DNA of 64,000 nucleotides from Neofusicoccum parvum (Eukaryota > Ascomycota > Dothideomycetes > Botryosphaeriales > Botryosphaeriaceae), in the NCBI GenBank assembly GCA_020912385.1, contig CP087218.1, forward strand, positions 1-64,000. Direction: 5' to 3'. The stretch's first letter is position 1; every line of letters starts with the position of its first letter. The notes below the pieces were generated by a model. That model worked only from the letters and a program-made list of their open reading frames with translations. It had not been told where the DNA came from and did no database searches. Both the position numbers and the translations under genes were made by a program. Positions 45,901 to 56,832 of this stretch are shown here, in pieces.

Positions 45901-47170
45901 ATGGCGTTCAACATTATCAACGAGACCGAGACTCCGCAGGTAACACGCACGAATAACGATTGAAAATTCCAGAACACAAAACTGACAGTCTGCTTTTCTC
46001 GTACAACAGGTCAACGATGCACTCGTGCTCAAGCCAGGCGGGCAGTTTTACTACGAGCAACGCGCAGTGCCCGCCGAAGTCACCGGCAGAAACGTGCTCA
46101 TCCGCGTAGTAGCCACCGGCATCTGCGGCTCAGACGTACCTACGCCCCTCCCTCCCCCATCATATCGAGACCCTCCCCTCCGCTCACCAACACCGAAAAC
46201 CAAACAGGTGCACTACTGGCAGCACAACCGCGTCGGCCCCTACGAAGTCACCGCGCCCCTGATCCTCGGCCACGAATCCTCCGGCACCGTCCTCGCCACC
46301 GGGCCCCTCGTCCGCACGCTCTCGCCCGGCGACCGCGTCGCCCTCGAGCCCGGCGTCTCGTGCACCACCTGCCGCCACTGCCGCGCCGGCCGCTACAACC
46401 TCTGCCCGTCGATGAAATTCGCCGCCACCCCTCCGCACGACGGCACGCTGGCGTCCACGTACGTCCTGCCGGAAGAATGCTGCTTCAGGCTCCCTGTGGC
46501 GATGTCGTTTGAGGAGGGCGCGCTGGTCGAGCCGCTGAGCGTGGCCGTGCATTGCAGCCGCCTTGCGGGGCTGACGCCTGGGGCGAGTGTGCTGGTGTTT
46601 GGGGCGGGTCCGATAGGATTGCTTGTCTGTGCGGTGGCGCGGGCGTTTGGGGCCGGGGTCGTGGCGGTCGCGGATATCAATGAGGCAAGGCTGGGGTTTG
46701 CGAGGGAGTATGTCAAAGGGGGCGTGGAGACGGTGGTCATCACGGCTGGGGAGGAGGGGCTGGCAGAGCGGATCGTGGCGCGGACGCGGGGTGTCGACGA
46801 GGAGGGGTTCGATGTCGTGATCGAAGCGACGGGAGTGCAGGCATGTATCAGCGAGGGCGTCGGGGCGTTGAAGCGCGGCGGGACTTTTGTGCAGGCAGGG
46901 TTAGGGAATTCGCAGGTGCAATTTCCGATTGGGTTGGTGTGCGACAAAGAGGTTAACTTTAAAGGGAGTTTCCGGTATGGGCCGGGGGATTATGCGCTTG
47001 CAATTGATCTGGTGGGGAGGGGCGCCGTCAGTGTCGCGGAGTTGGTTACGCATCGGTATGCGTTTGAGGAGGCGGAGAAGGCATTCCAGGGCGTCGCGAG
47101 GAGGGAAGGGATCAAGACGGTGATTTACGGGCCTGGAGTCAAGGCTGCGGATGCATTGAGCCGGCTGTGA
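45901..47170 (+). CDS. Zinc-dependent polyol (sorbitol/xylitol-type) dehydrogenase
   Basis: Exons 45901-45939, 46010-46135 and 46208-47170, 375 aa. The second intron (72 nt) has no stop and keeps frame, so an unspliced translation adds 24 spurious residues between GSD and VHYWQ. Catalytic-zinc ligands C52 (GICGSDVHYW) and H77/E78 (GHESSG), four structural-zinc cysteines (C107, C110, C113, C121) and a GAGPIGLL nucleotide-binding motif are all present. This is the medium-chain sorbitol/xylitol/L-arabinitol dehydrogenase pattern, oxidising a polyol to a ketose with NAD+ in the cytosol. It is followed on the same strand by a Zn2Cys6 regulator and a sugar transporter, fitting a sugar or polyol utilisation module. 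Confidence 0.92.
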
Positions 47171-47600
47171 GAGGACAGATGAGACTCAATTAGAACATAG
47201 AGATCCATAGAGTGATTCACAATTCATGCTTAGGCGCAGCTGTTCATGAGCCTTCGCTTCGATAAATTTGACACTTCGCCGTCTCCGTGCTCAGCGCTTT
47301 GCTTGGAATCTCCATGAGCTGGTTGCGACCGATGGTATGCCGTTTGCAGCGCTATTGGAACGCTTGTCAGCCGGCATAGATCGGCACCAGAGGGTATGGC
47401 GAACTCAGGCGCGCCATGGCAAACGAGGCGGAGCTGTGTACACTCCACAGAGGCGCAAGCGCACTGCACAGACGCCAGAAGCCCCGATTCCGCCCGTCCA
47501 AGTCACGAGCAGGAAACAAAACGTCAGCAAAGCTGGAGACGGCGGGGAACGATGCAGAGTTGTGGCCGGGAGCTGGCTAGCGGACGAGCCGTTTGCCTTG

Positions 47601-47756
47601 GCCGGCGGCCGTTGCTGTCGTCATTTTTCGCCGGCGGAAGGTCCGGCGGAGCGTCCGGCGGACCCGCGGGGCGGCCAACTAAATACCCTTGCCCCTCGTC
47701 TTGTGCATGCCGGCACTGTTCCACCACCAACGCTGCCCCCGATGTCCTCCGCCGGA
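47601..47756. promoter_or_regulatory. CCGGCGGA motif cluster upstream of the Zn2Cys6 gene
   Basis: GCCGGCGGC (47601-47609), GCCGGCGGA (47630-47638), TCCGGCGGA (47642-47650 and 47654-47662), and the reverse form TCCGCCGGA at 47748-47756 overlapping the first codons. The dense spacing (12 bp between the two perfect copies) suggests binding sites, possibly for autoregulation by the encoded factor. This is inference from repetition and the CCG-N-CGG symmetry. Confidence 0.5.
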
Positions 47757-50434
47757 AAGGTCAGCAAGGCCTGTCAGCGCTGCCGCCGCCACAAGAGCCG
47801 CGTGCGTGACACCCTGCCCCGCAATTCGTCCCCCCCCTCCGTTCCGTTTCGCTGACGACCGGCGCCAAGTGTGATCTCTTCCGCCCATGCACGCTGTGCG
47901 TCCGGGCCGAGGCCGAGTGCGTCTCCGACTCTGGTACCACGCGTCCACGCGCCAAGTGAGTGTGATTCACCAGCAATTCGGCGTGGCGTCTGTGGAAGTT
48001 GACCGAACCGGGTGTGGGCCAGGAGGCAAAAGCTGTCTGCTCGCTCCGGCACCAATCGCCCGCCGCGCGAGCAGCGTGCAGAGACCACTGTCTCGGGACA
48101 TGCCCGAGCATCAGCCATTACGGAGGCCGCCTCTGTGTGTCCAGCCAGTGCTCGGGATGTGCCCGAGGCAGATCAGACAGCTCGAACGCCAGCCTCAGCC
48201 GGCCACGAGGTGTCACAGGTCGACGATTATGGCGAGGCTGACTCGACCATGGGCATCACCCGGAGGGTAAGAAGCCGCCCTTAAGCTGGCTCGAGCCCGG
48301 CTGATGGGCGAGTGTAGATATTCCAGCTGGGCAGCCGGGACATGGACCTGCGGGTCACCTCAGCCATCCCCGACGGAGAAAACCTCGCTCGCAGCGGCGC
48401 TGCCCATCCTGCGACAGAGACTCCTCGCGATGTGCGCCCCATATCCGCCATCCTCGGCTACTCCCTGCCCACCCGCCCTGTCGTAGAGTTCCTCCTCGAA
48501 GAGTACTTCGAGCGTGTGCACTGGTTCTCGCTGGTCATCTACGAGCCGCTGTTCCGCAAGGAGTACGACAGCGTCGCCGACGGCTTCGCCTCTCCCTCGC
48601 AAAAGGGGTTCCTCACTCTGCTCACGATCGTCGTCGGCCTCGGCGCGTGGTACCGTTCGCAGAAGACCGCCGTCGAGGAGGCGTTTCCCGGGGAGGACTT
48701 CCGGGCCTGGAGCTCGGAGCTGCTGCGGCAGACGGAGCTGCGGCTGTTCGATCTGATGGACGACTCGTCGCTGACATCGGTGCAGGTGTGCAGCCTGCTG
48801 GGCTCGTATGGTGTGTATCATGGGAAGCCCAACGTCTCGTTTGCGCTGCTGGGCGCGAGCATCAAGATGGCCCAGGCGCTGCGGCTGCATCGGGAGCCGT
48901 CTCGGGGCGATCCGAACGAGATCGAGGAGCGGAAGCGGGTGTGGTGGACCATCTACACGTGGGACCGGTAAGTGGCTGTCCTTCGGCGTCCGTCTCTGTT
49001 GGACCCCAGCTGAATGTGTGCAGGTTCGCTTCCATCACGTACGGCAGGCCTCTTGGGATCAACGAAAAAGATTGCAACGTGTCGATGCCTGTGGACGTAC
49101 TCGAGAACCCGTCGTTCAAGTACAACGGCAGCAGCGGAGGCAGCCCCTTCATCCTCTACTCCGCCTACCAGCGCGAGCTCAACACGCTCTACCAAATCGC
49201 CTCCCCCATGATCGAAGCCGTCTTCGGCACCCGGGGCGGCGAGGCCGCCTCCTCCCAGCGCGACCGCAGCGCCGTGGTCGCCGACATCGACCAGCAGCTG
49301 CGCGACTGGCACCAGCGCCTCCCTGCACACCTCGTCCTCGATCTAAACACGGACACGCGCGTCGACACGCTCGCCGAGGCTCGAGCGCACCGCCTCCAGG
49401 CCCTGTCCCTCCAGCTGACGTACGACAACATCGTGATCGTGCTGCACCGGCCCTTCTTCGCCCAGCAGGTGAACTACCTCTCGCGCGTGCTGCCGGTGAG
49501 CCTGCAAGGCGCCACGCCGACGTCCGCCCACCACGCGGCGGCGGACACGCCGCAGTCGATGGTCATGCCCGGCAGCGTCAATTCCGAGACGTGGTGGAAC
49601 GCGGCGGTGCGCACGTCGCGCGTGACGGAGCTGCCCAACCTCGCGCAGCTGGCCACAGAGACGCACCTGGTGGCCTTCATGGCCATCAACCTCTTCAACT
49701 CGGCCATTGTCATGGTCGTCTGCGCCCTGTCGGACCCGCTGTCGGACCGCGCGCAGGAGGCCAAGCGCAACATCACGCGCATCTACCGGTTGCAGGAGCT
49801 GCTGGGATATCGGAGCAAGCTGCCCATGCAGAGCAGCGTCATCCTGCAGGACGTCATCCGCGTGCTGCTGAACCGCGAGGCCGAGGCGATGTTGACGTCA
49901 GTCGTCGGCCTTCCGCCGGCGGCGGCAGGAGGGGTCCAGGAGCGGGGGCAGGGCGCGGGAGCCCAGTGGGCGGAGCACCAGCAGGACCCCGCGCTGGGCA
50001 TGTCCGCGCCCGGGCGGTCGAGAACGGTGGAGGACGCGCTGAGGCTCCCGCTCGATATCCCGGCCAGTGCTGTGAACGCCTCCGCCGGGATGATGGGCGA
50101 TCCCCAGGCCGAGCATTTGCGGGAGGCAGCCAGGCTGAATGGCGGCCTGGCCTCCGTGCAGAGAGGTATGCTATGCTAATCCTGCTCCACCGTGCCTTGG
50201 CTGACTGCTCCACCAACAGTGCTACCAGGTGCCGCCAGGGCCGAGTCGTTGAGCTCGGCGGCGTCGCAGATGGGGCAGAGCCGCCAGGATCTTATGCAGG
50301 GCGACTTCGATGGCCTCGCTTCCTCTCACCGTGACCCGGGTGGGTACGGCGGCATGGGCTCGCCGCTGGGGACTGCTTTGCACGGGGAGAAGGACCTGTA
50401 CTGGATCTGGAGTTCGGTGGCGGACTGGCCGTAG
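47742..50434 (+). CDS. Zn2Cys6 transcription factor with fungal_trans domain
   Basis: Six exons: 47742-47801, 47870-47955, 48023-48266, 48318-48967, 49024-50165 and 50220-50434, 798 aa. The cluster C11, C14, C21, C27, C30, C37 (CQRC...CDLFRPC..C) is split by intron 1, whose removal places the third cysteine exactly. A linker rich in Ala/Thr/Ser follows, then a regulatory domain (VVEFLLEEYFERVHWF, VWWTIYTWDRFASITYGRPLGI). All five introns have GT-AG borders and most a CTGAC-like branch. It lies between a polyol dehydrogenase and a sugar transporter, and CCG-N-CGG motifs precede all three, so it is the probable local activator. Confidence 0.88.
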
Positions 50435-50439
50435 CGCTC

Positions 50440-50679
50440 TCCGCCGGCGTGACTACCTAAGCGGCCCACAGCATCGTCACTTCTCGTGAAGACGAGAATC
50501 TCGGATTCCAATGCCACTGACACCTCCGATGCGAGCGTATGCGAGCGGAAACCGCCACTGGGGGTCGAAGGTTATTGGCTAATTCGCCTTGACGGAAATC
50601 CCTAACAGCCTTGGCAACAGGAGGCGCGGCGCCGGTGCTTTTCTTCCTCCGGCGGAAGCGTTGGTGGTGGCCCGCCGGA
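50440..50679. promoter_or_regulatory. CCGGCGGA motifs upstream of the sugar transporter
   Basis: TCCGCCGGC (50440-50448), TCCGGCGGA (50648-50656) and CCCGCCGGA (50671-50679) lie 205-444 bp before the transporter ATG. They match the motif family found before the dehydrogenase and the regulator. A TATA-like ATATAT also occurs near 50790. Confidence 0.5.
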
Positions 50680-50883
50680 ACTCCACACAGGATGGATGCT
50701 GCACTCCCCCGTGGGGATCCCGCAAGACAGGCTTGCTTGGTTTGGGCTCCTCCCGACAGACGGGCAAGCAGCGTCCAGTGATCTGAGCATATATCAGACC
50801 ATCGCCCCCGCAATCTCTGGCCTCTCCAGGCCTTCCATCCACACTCCTCATCGCGCAACAAGCCCCTTGTTCCGCCATCCATC

Positions 50884-52624
50884 ATGACCACCACTGAGAA
50901 CGTCGACAATGCCGCTGTGATGGCATCACCGGCGCAGAGCCAGAGCGTCGTCCCCATGGGCGAACAACCCAGCTGGCTGGAGCGCACGCTGAAGCCCAAG
51001 ACCTACAAGCCGCGTTATCCGTTTGTTGGAAAGCCGCTGTTGTGGATGACATGCGCGTTTGGCAGCTTGGGAGATGCGCTCTTCGGCTATGACCAAGGTA
51101 TGCCCGCCCTCGTGGTGGACTCTGGGATGCTGGTCACTGACTGCGCCGCTTAGGTATCATGGCCGGCCTGCTGGTGAACCCGGTTTTCATCAAACGCTTC
51201 TTCTCCGCGCACGGCGGCGCGGACGGCATCCATGGGAATGTCGACCCATCCATCACCGGCATTACAGTTGCCTGTCTCCAAGCATCTGCAGCAATCGGCT
51301 CGCTGGTCGCAGGCCGGCTGGGCGACATCATCGGGCGGAAGAAGTGCGTCCGCATCGGCGCCTTCATCTACTTCGTGTGCGCCTTCATCCAGGGCTTCGC
51401 GCCCAACCTCGCCTGCTTCATCGCCGGACGCACCATCCAGGGCCTCGCCGTCGGCTTTCTCTCCATGACCGTCCCCGTCATCCAGACCGAGATCGCCGCG
51501 CCGCACCGCCGTGGCCTCATGGTCGGCATCGAATACACGTTCCTGATAGGGGGCTATGCATTGTCCTGCTGGGTCGACTACGGCTTCTACTTCGCCCTGC
51601 CCAGCAATGTTTCGTGGCAGGGCCCCTATTTCGTGCAGATGGGCCTCGCCTTCGTGCTGTTCTCCATGTCGTTCTTCTTGCCCGAAACCCCGCGCTGGCT
51701 GGCGCGCAACGGCTTCGCCGAGGAGGCGCTGCAGACGCTCGCGGACCTGCACTCGGACGGCAACATCAGCGACCAGCACGTGCAGCACGTCTTCCTCGAG
51801 GTCCAGGAGGCCGTGCGGTACGAGTCGTCGCTCGGACAATGCAGCTGGCTGGTGAGTTCTCCACCCCCAACAGCAAGCCAAGCCGCGTGCAACAGCAGAC
51901 ACTGACACAACACCACCAACAACAGGAAATGTTCACCCGCTACAAGAAACGCACCTTCGTCGGCATCACCGTGCAAGCCTTCGCGCAGCTCAACGGCATC
52001 AACGTCGTCTCCTTCTACCTGCCATCCGTCCTCGCCGGCGCCGGCTACTCGGACGAGAAATCGCTGCTCTACACCGCCGCCAACTCGGTGCCCTACGTCG
52101 CCGCCACCGTCGCCGCCTGGTTCCTCACCGACCGCTGGGGGCGGCGGCCGCTGCTCATGCTGGGCGGCGTCGTCATGGCCGCCATGCTCGCCATCGTCTG
52201 CGCCTTCACCGAGGCCGACCTGCCCATCGTCACCAAGGCCAACGGCCTCTACGCCTTCGTCCTGCTGTACAACGTCGTCTACGGCTTCACCTGGGGCCCC
52301 GTGCCCTGGCTCCTCCCCGCCGAGATCTTCCCGCTGCGCAGCCGCAGCAAGGGCATGGCCCTCGCTACCTGCAGCAACTGGACCTTCAACTTCATCATCG
52401 GCATGAGCTCGCCCGACGCCTTTGCCGGCATCAACGGCTATTACTATGTCATCATTGCCGGCTTCTGCCTCTTCTCGGCCGGCCTGGCCAAGTGGACCTA
52501 TGTCGAGACGGCGAATCATACCCTCGAGGAGATTGCGACGGCGTTTGGGGATAAGGCGTTTGCGTTGGACGATGAGGTTATTATGCGGGAGGCAAATGCA
52601 CCGGTGGGGGCTGAGAAGGCTTAG
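50884..52624 (+). CDS. MFS sugar transporter
   Basis: Exons 50884-51097, 51154-51851 and 51926-52624, 536 aa. The sugar-porter motifs are clear: GYDQG (split by intron 1), GRLGDIIGRKK, PETPRWL in the loop after span 6, QLNGINVVSFYLP, DRWGRRPLL and VPWLLPAEIFPLRSRSKG. Twelve membrane spans are expected, with a 60-residue cytoplasmic N-terminus and a short acidic C-terminus. It imports a hexose, disaccharide or polyol across the plasma membrane; specificity cannot be read. Same strand as the dehydrogenase and regulator and sharing their upstream motif, it likely supplies substrate to that pathway. Confidence 0.93.
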
Positions 52625-52716
52625 AGGTAATGGGAAATGGAGCAGAGGGTGGGTGGTTGGTTGATCACGTTGTTATGGACATGTTTCTGATGAGATAAAC
52701 TATATGCTATGTCTGC

Positions 52717-54325
52717 TTAACACAGAGCTTCTCTTCTCTTGATACCAACCCAGCAATCCACGGGCTTCTTGGAGAATCCTTCGTGTGACTCCAATTTGGT
52801 TTGATAAACTTTGAAGCTGTAACGATGGAATGCAGTACCGACAATCAGTGCCAGTTCCATGACGGCGACATTCTGCCCAACACATGCTCTTGGCCCGTAG
52901 GAAAATGGATTGAAGCTAATTTTCTGGCGCGGAGTGAGGTTCAGCCACCGGTCTGGCTGGAATTCCTCGACATCAGACCCCCAAATATCTTCATCATGAT
53001 GGATAGTGAAGCTGGGTACAGACAGGACCGTGCCTTCGGGAAAGTGTTCGTCGCCGTAACCCACGCCCTGTTTGGCTGTGACAATCCGGGGAAGTCCAAT
53101 TGCTGATGTAGAATGCAGCCGCATGCCCTCGTTGATGCACTGCCTGAGAAACGGCAGATTCTTCACGTCGCAGTGAGATGCGACTTCTAAATCAGCAGGA
53201 ACAGCCGCGTCAAGCTCTGCCTGCAGTCTGGGGACGATGGTTCCAGGGTTGCGACGCTCACTATCAAGGATCCAATATATCACGGCACAAGCTGTGTTGG
53301 ATACAGTGTCGCTCCCAGCAATGAGTTGGGTCAATGCTTCCGAGACGAGCTCGTCCCGGGGCATTGGGTTCCCTTCGAAGTCTTTGCTCCGGCAGAGCAT
53401 TTCCAAGATATCATGGCGCTTTTGGCTAGCCGCATATCCTTTGTCGGCAGCTTCGAGCCGTTTGGTAACAGCGGCCTGGGCAATTCCATGGAGATTCTTC
53501 ACTGAAGACAGTCCCTTGGAGAAGAAAGGGTCCGGCAGATAGCTTGCAAAAGGGCGCAGCTCCGACAGGAGACCGAGAGTCGAGCTTACTTCGCCCCTGC
53601 GGTTGAGCGTTTCCGCTCCAGGGACGTAAGTCGTGGGCTTGCCTGGTAAGGTTGCCTCGCACTCGTCGCGACCGCGCTCTACCATCCCAAAGGGTGCTCC
53701 AAATGCGAGATCGCCGATGATGTCAAAGGCCAAAAAGGTGCACCAAGGCATCATATTCATTCTCGAGAATCCATCTCTGCCGGGCTGCGTGGCAATGTGA
53801 TCCAATTTTCGCACCCATCGTTTGAGATTCGCCGTCATGTGGGGCTCAAAGTCGTGTACGGCGCCGGGGGAAAATGCGTGAGCAATAATCTTGCGTTTCC
53901 TGGTATGTTCGCCACGATGCCGCACATTGAATACACCGGGAACTCCGGAAACAAAGGCGTCGTAGAATTGGCTGATCTCTCGTCAACAAACATCGGACCT
54001 CAACCTTGAGCTCGGGATCTCACTCTTTCAGAAAACCATTTCCATGCGCGTAGACAGTGTGCAACCCCTCCGGCGTGGCAATTGACACGTGGTTGAACCC
54101 CACGCGTACCACTTTCCCATACTTGCGATGGGCGTGATCGACCCAAGCGTACTTCTGGCCCTGTCGTGCGCCAAGAGCCAGCCACACATTACTGAATTTT
54201 CCAACGAAAGGTCCAGGCAGATGTCTGAGGTGTCGATACGTGGTGAAATACGGTAAAACCCAGTAGGAACAGATCCAGACAGGTAGAAGCACACCGAGTA
54301 AGGCTAGGAAGTGAGAGAGCTGCAT
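52717..54325 (-). CDS. Cytochrome P450 monooxygenase
   Basis: Exons 54325-54024 and 53971-52717, intron 53972-54023 (GTGAGA...ATCAG), 518 aa. An N-terminal membrane anchor (LALLGVLLPVWICSYWVL) precedes HLPGPFVGKF. I-helix AGSDT, ExxR (EGMR), the FQPDRW region and the heme loop FSYGPRACVGQ with the thiolate near C464 are all present. It resembles microsomal class II P450s of fungal specialised metabolism or detoxification. The redox partner would be the general P450 reductase. Tail-to-tail with the sugar transporter (about 90 bp). A SnoaL-like gene, an MFS pump and an esterase follow on the distal side. Confidence 0.94.
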
Positions 54326-55196
54326 GGTTGTTGTTGATGCTGCACCGGGGAAGGTTGTCTGGGTTTGCAATGATATAATGCTGCTTATAAAATATCGTTC
54401 CCAAGACATCTGGGGAGGGTGGGAGGTGGGCGGGGGAAAAGTGGGGAACTCCGCAGCTCGTGAGATGGTATCTAATCTAAGCATTTCCGCGGGCATGACG
54501 CTAAACCTGACCTTGCCCAATGACGTGAACGCCGGCTGAGATAAGCTCAGCGGTAGTGCTTGAGCTTTCGATCTTTACACGTCATCCCACTCTTCAACAA
54601 GGAGATGCGGGCATGATGAACAAACCTATTAGCGTGGCTGTGCAACATACATCACTTTAGAAGATTGGTCATCGATAGCTTACTCCTGAGGGCGAACCTC
54701 GGGTTTCAGACGGAGAACCGCATGAGAATTATGATCAGAGAGCAAGTTGCACAGATGGATTGATCCGTTTACTTCGATCCGACTTTCACGACCCTAAGCA
54801 GAGTTAATACGGCGGTAGCACTGATACGAGAGTATGTTAGCCTGGCTCGGGTCGTCTTCCAGTGAATATGAATTGAAGTAATGCCAGACCCAAACAGAAG
54901 CATTCACAGTGTTGGGCTCGGGGCTGTTTGGGCCAATCAAAGATCAACTCATTTCATGGTCTTTGACATCCTATGGGTGCAAGGTCTTAGCCAAATTAAT
55001 GGTCTCTGACGGTGCTGCATACGTTTTACGGGTTCGAATATCGAACGTCTCACCTTGGTAATCAGGCCTCGTGCCTGAATAGTTCTCATGTGTGCCAGGT
55101 TGTTGTAAGGGACAAAACTTCATTGAAAGACTTTGCAATTACTAGTGTTCCCAGTATACTATACCAGCCCCAAGACATCTCCTATTCCATGATCTC
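54326..55196. other. Intergenic, P450 promoter side
   Basis: No supported gene. Short scattered frames only. Presumably carries the P450 promoter; I see no distinctive element. Confidence 0.4.
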
Positions 55197-55898
55197 CTAT
55201 CCCTTGTGTTCATAATAGTCGACCGCACTCCAGGTATCGGTCCAAGTGTTGTATGCCTTGGGTGGCACAGGCTGCAATTTCGGAGCTCGGCTTGGATGGT
55301 ATGGTTCGTTGAAGCTGACTCCGCGGTCGGCTTTGGCGATGTCCCCAATTGTCTCGCCATCCTTGGGCAGGTAGTCTGGCTTGTGGAATGCAGTCTCTGC
55401 CCAGTCGACATTGTACGGAGTGCGGAAGGTTGTGAGCACATGCAAGTGCCAGATCTTCCACTCCCCATCTTCCTTCCGGAAATCAACAGCATACCTTCCC
55501 CAGCTCCAGTGAGTCTTCGGGAGCTTCTCTCCGGGGATAGGGAAAGTCTCGTGGCCTGGAGAAATCCAGACACCCTTTGCTGTCAGCCCATCCTTTGCAA
55601 TCTCCAGAACGGAGGTGGTTAGGGTATGCTCGATGAGGAGACCCTTCGTGCCTGGTGGGAATGGATTCCCATCCACATAGCTGCCCTTCACTGAAGCGCG
55701 GCCAACGAACGCGCCCCAGTCTTCGGGCTCGAATATGACATCATCCTCAGAACTCCAGAGCTCATTGAACTCCAGATCGTGGCGCCCGGCAGAATGGTAG
55801 TATGCCCGACGGCCCATGAGATTGTTGATGTGATGAATATCTTCGAGGCGCTGAATGCGTGCCAGGAGAGAGACAGCGCCGTCGTCAAGAGATCCCAT
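55197..55898 (-). CDS. SnoaL-like (NTF2-fold) protein
   Basis: Single exon of 233 aa from ATG 55898; an upstream GTG extension of 19 codons is not used. A helix with IHHINNLMGRRAYYH leads into the cone-shaped NTF2 fold pattern: LWSSEDDVIFEPEDWGAFVG, ending with WSWGRYAVDFRKEDGEWKIWHLHV, as in SnoaL_4-type proteins. Members include polyketide cyclases, dehydratases and isomerases acting on small hydrophobic substrates. Its place beside a P450 and an efflux pump is consistent with a tailoring role, but no backbone synthase is present in the window. Confidence 0.85.
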   Translation of the reverse strand: MGSLDDGAVSLLARIQRLEDIHHINNLMGRRAYYHSAGRHDLEFNELWSSEDDVIFEPEDWGAFVGRASVKGSYVDGNPFPPGTKGLLIEHTLTTSVLEIAKDGLTAKGVWISPGHETFPIPGEKLPKTHWSWGRYAVDFRKEDGEWKIWHLHVLTTFRTPYNVDWAETAFHKPDYLPKDGETIGDIAKADRGVSFNEPYHPSRAPKLQPVPPKAYNTWTDTWSAVDYYEHKG

Positions 55899-56832
55899 GT
55901 TGACTGGTAGATGCTGCACGTCAGTCAAACTCGTCCGAGGAAAGAATACTTTCACTCTTACCTGATTCGGTTAGGGAGGCAAATTTCAGGCAGGCTGAGA
56001 AGGTGGGAGTAAGCAGCGGTGCAGAGGGACGTGAAAGACGAACTCAGAAATGATCATGAGTTTTCTTTGAAGCTCTATGATGATTGCAGAAAAGCGAATT
56101 GGTAGGCGTCTAGTTCATTTAAATATTTCATCGGGAATTAGATGTTTGCTCGAACGATCATTCCGTTTTGCAGTCGCATACCCGCACTATCTCCCCACCT
56201 ACTCCTCTCCACATTCCGAGTGGATGCCATATTGCCTACACTCCTCTGTCGCAGGCATGCTGCGGTGGGATACCCGAAAGAAGAGCGGAGGTGCTCAAGA
56301 CAGCTTACGTGTCTTCAAAATGAGGAATAGCGCCAAAACACCATCTCGCGCATGAAGGTTGACGTGTCTTCAAAATGCGGTTTAGCGTCTGAGAATCCCC
56401 CGCAAAACCTAAAATCCCGCGAGAGCCACATGGGGAAGGACGTAAGCGGGGTTGAGTGGGGGAGCCAATGAAGATTGAGAGATGTGAAGCTAGTCAAACC
56501 GGAACACATCTTGTCTTATGGATCCCGAGATCTGACGTTCTGGTGCTTGTATGTGGTCTCAGAAGTCAACAAGCACACAAGGCCTGCCAAAGAGTACACA
56601 ACTGCGGCATGTGGTCCGTAGGGGATGTGGACCCGAGTGTGCATCGTCCAGCCGTTGCGCATTTTTCTGGCTATATGAACTTTGGCTGCGCATGGTCGAG
56701 AGTGTTGTCCCAGTAGCCGCCTTTGTTGAGGTCTATTACACTCCCCTGAACTTTGTCCGACCCTGCGTTCCGCTATTCTTCCCTAAAGAAATTTCTCCTC
56801 AAAGTTCTGGCTTCTCCGTCGTTACAGGAATT
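55899..56832. other. Intergenic with a short direct repeat
   Basis: Divergent region between the SnoaL-like gene and the MFS gene. TGTCTTCAAAATG occurs twice (near 56310 and 56358) with similar downstream AGCG, a short duplication of unknown meaning. No gene supported. Confidence 0.4.

Noticed and set aside
45459..45977. 172-aa minus-strand frame upstream of the polyol dehydrogenase
   Set aside because: Overlaps the CCGGCGG cluster and the dehydrogenase start, has no recognisable domain and no supporting intron logic.
48647..50334. Two 500-aa plus-strand frames overlapping the Zn2Cys6 gene
   Set aside because: Alternative frames of GC-rich exons 4-5. The 48647 frame joins real exon 5 to a wrong frame through an intron, and the other is Arg/Pro/Ala-rich shadow sequence.
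51059..52624. 521-aa frame starting in the sugar transporter
   Set aside because: The first half is an off-frame translation of exon 2; only the part after 51926 is the real exon 3.
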